Shown: positions 5,538 to 6,040 of the stretch, piece by piece
Position numbering within the stretch: position 1 is the stretch's first letter
Layout: every line of letters starts with the position of its first letter
Source of the DNA: Actinomycetes bacterium
GTDB taxonomy: Bacteria; Actinomycetota; Acidimicrobiia; Acidimicrobiales; Palsa-688
DNA: 6,040 nt
NCBI GenBank assembly: GCA_021827225.1
Contig: JAKAXG010000294.1
Location: forward strand, 1 to 6,040
Direction of reading: 5' to 3'
The notes under the pieces: model-generated
Databases searched by the model: none
Told to the model about the DNA's origin: nothing
Seen by the model: only the letters and a program-made list of their open reading frames with translations
Made by a program: the position numbers and the translations under genes

Positions 5538-6040
5538 CTACCGGCGGAACGCCGCGAGGAAGTCCCGCTGGGAACCGGCGACATAGCGGCTGGGCGGGTA
5601 GTACATCCACCCGGCCAGGTTGGTGGCGCTCCCTTGGGTGAAGGACGTGAAGAGGGGCCACATGCAGTTGATGTCCATCTCCATGGCCTCCACCGCCCCG
5701 GCGGCGATGAGGACGCGGGCCAGGTCCGCCGGGTAGAGGGCCGGCCCGGCGGCGTAGAGCAGGTTGCCGTAGCGGTCCACCCCCAGGCCGGAGCGGCAGG
5801 TCCTCTCGATCCCGGCGACGACGGCGCCCCAGTCGCTGTTGATGCCGGCGTTCGGCGCCGGAGCGCTGTGGTCGACCAGGACGGTCAGGTTCTGCCGGAC
5901 CGACGCCACCCCGGCCAGCGACGGGCCGAAGTCCCGGCCCCACACCCCGACCCTCGGGACACCGTTGGTGTCGATGACCAGCGAAGCGGCTCCGTTGAGC
6001 AGCGGGAAGGGCATCTGACCCTCGGAGTACCAGCAGATCG
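5538..6040 (-). CDS. Phosphodiester glycosidase family protein (C-terminal fragment)
   Basis: The frame is open to the right edge, so only the last 166 or so residues are present; the ATG at 6012-6014 is an internal methionine within a conserved block (ICWYSEGQMPFPLLNGAASL). The fragment reads like the C-terminal half of the NAGPA-type phosphodiester glycosidase domain: GAASLVIDTNGVPRVGVWGR, ASVRQNLTVLVD, then RSGLGVDRYGNLLYAAG (fragment residues 82-98) and LARVLIAAGAVEAMEMDIN (about 106-124), and an end segment RYVAGSQRDFLAAFRR. The eukaryotic family member is the mannose-6-phosphate uncovering enzyme; bacterial members are extracellular or envelope proteins of mostly unknown substrate. The usual DGGGS-like motif after the 'GA..A...D' helix reads DIN here, which I believe is typical of an actinobacterial subgroup, so catalysis should not be assumed. 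The N-terminus, including any signal peptide, is outside the window. It converges with the desaturase and is probably a separate transcription unit. Confidence 0.82.
   Translation of the reverse strand, partial: ICWYSEGQMPFPLLNGAASLVIDTNGVPRVGVWGRDFGPSLAGVASVRQNLTVLVDHSAPAPNAGINSDWGAVVAGIERTCRSGLGVDRYGNLLYAAGPALYPADLARVLIAAGAVEAMEMDINCMWPLFTSFTQGSATNLAGWMYYPPSRYVAGSQRDFLAAFRR

Noticed and set aside
5538..6014. ATG at 6012-6014 as the start of a complete small protein
   Set aside because: The frame stays open upstream to the window edge and the conserved domain block crosses this methionine, so it is internal.

Overview
This is a high-G+C window whose genes strongly favour G or C at third codon positions, with several GTG starts. 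Together with the gene families present (DrrA-type ABC ATPase, DUF1254/DUF1214 protein, ECF sigma factor with a membrane-anchored propeller partner, acyl-CoA desaturase, actinobacterial-style phosphodiester glycosidase) this points to the chromosome of an actinobacterium. A deep actinobacterial line such as Acidimicrobiia is possible but cannot be fixed from the sequence. I see no tRNA, rRNA, CRISPR array, insertion sequence or phage gene.

Layout. Positions 1-1795 read leftward: a two-domain DUF1254/DUF1214 protein, then after about 33 bp the first 72 codons of an ABC-2-type ATP-binding protein that leaves the window. Positions 1796-2044 form a divergent intergenic region with a 15-bp palindrome. 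Positions 2045-4319 read rightward as a tightly overlapping unit: a small ECF sigma factor, a single-pass membrane protein whose external part combines a neocarzinostatin-like domain with a BNR/Asp-box beta-propeller, and possibly a 35-codon ORF. A leader with two inverted repeats (4320-4468) precedes an acyl-CoA desaturase (4469-5419). A short convergent gap follows, then the C-terminal part of a phosphodiester glycosidase on the minus strand, which enters from the right edge.

How the genes may work together. The clearest functional unit is the sigma factor with its translationally coupled membrane partner. It has the architecture of a sigma/anti-sigma pair (short basic cytoplasmic tail, one membrane helix, large disulfide-rich exterior), but the tail carries no zinc anti-sigma motif. 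The most interesting inference is an envelope-sensing system that uses a seven-bladed propeller plus a neocarzinostatin-like domain as its sensor. The desaturase (membrane lipid unsaturation), the exporter ATPase and the glycosidase fit a general cell-envelope theme, but nothing in the sequence shows that the sigma factor controls them.
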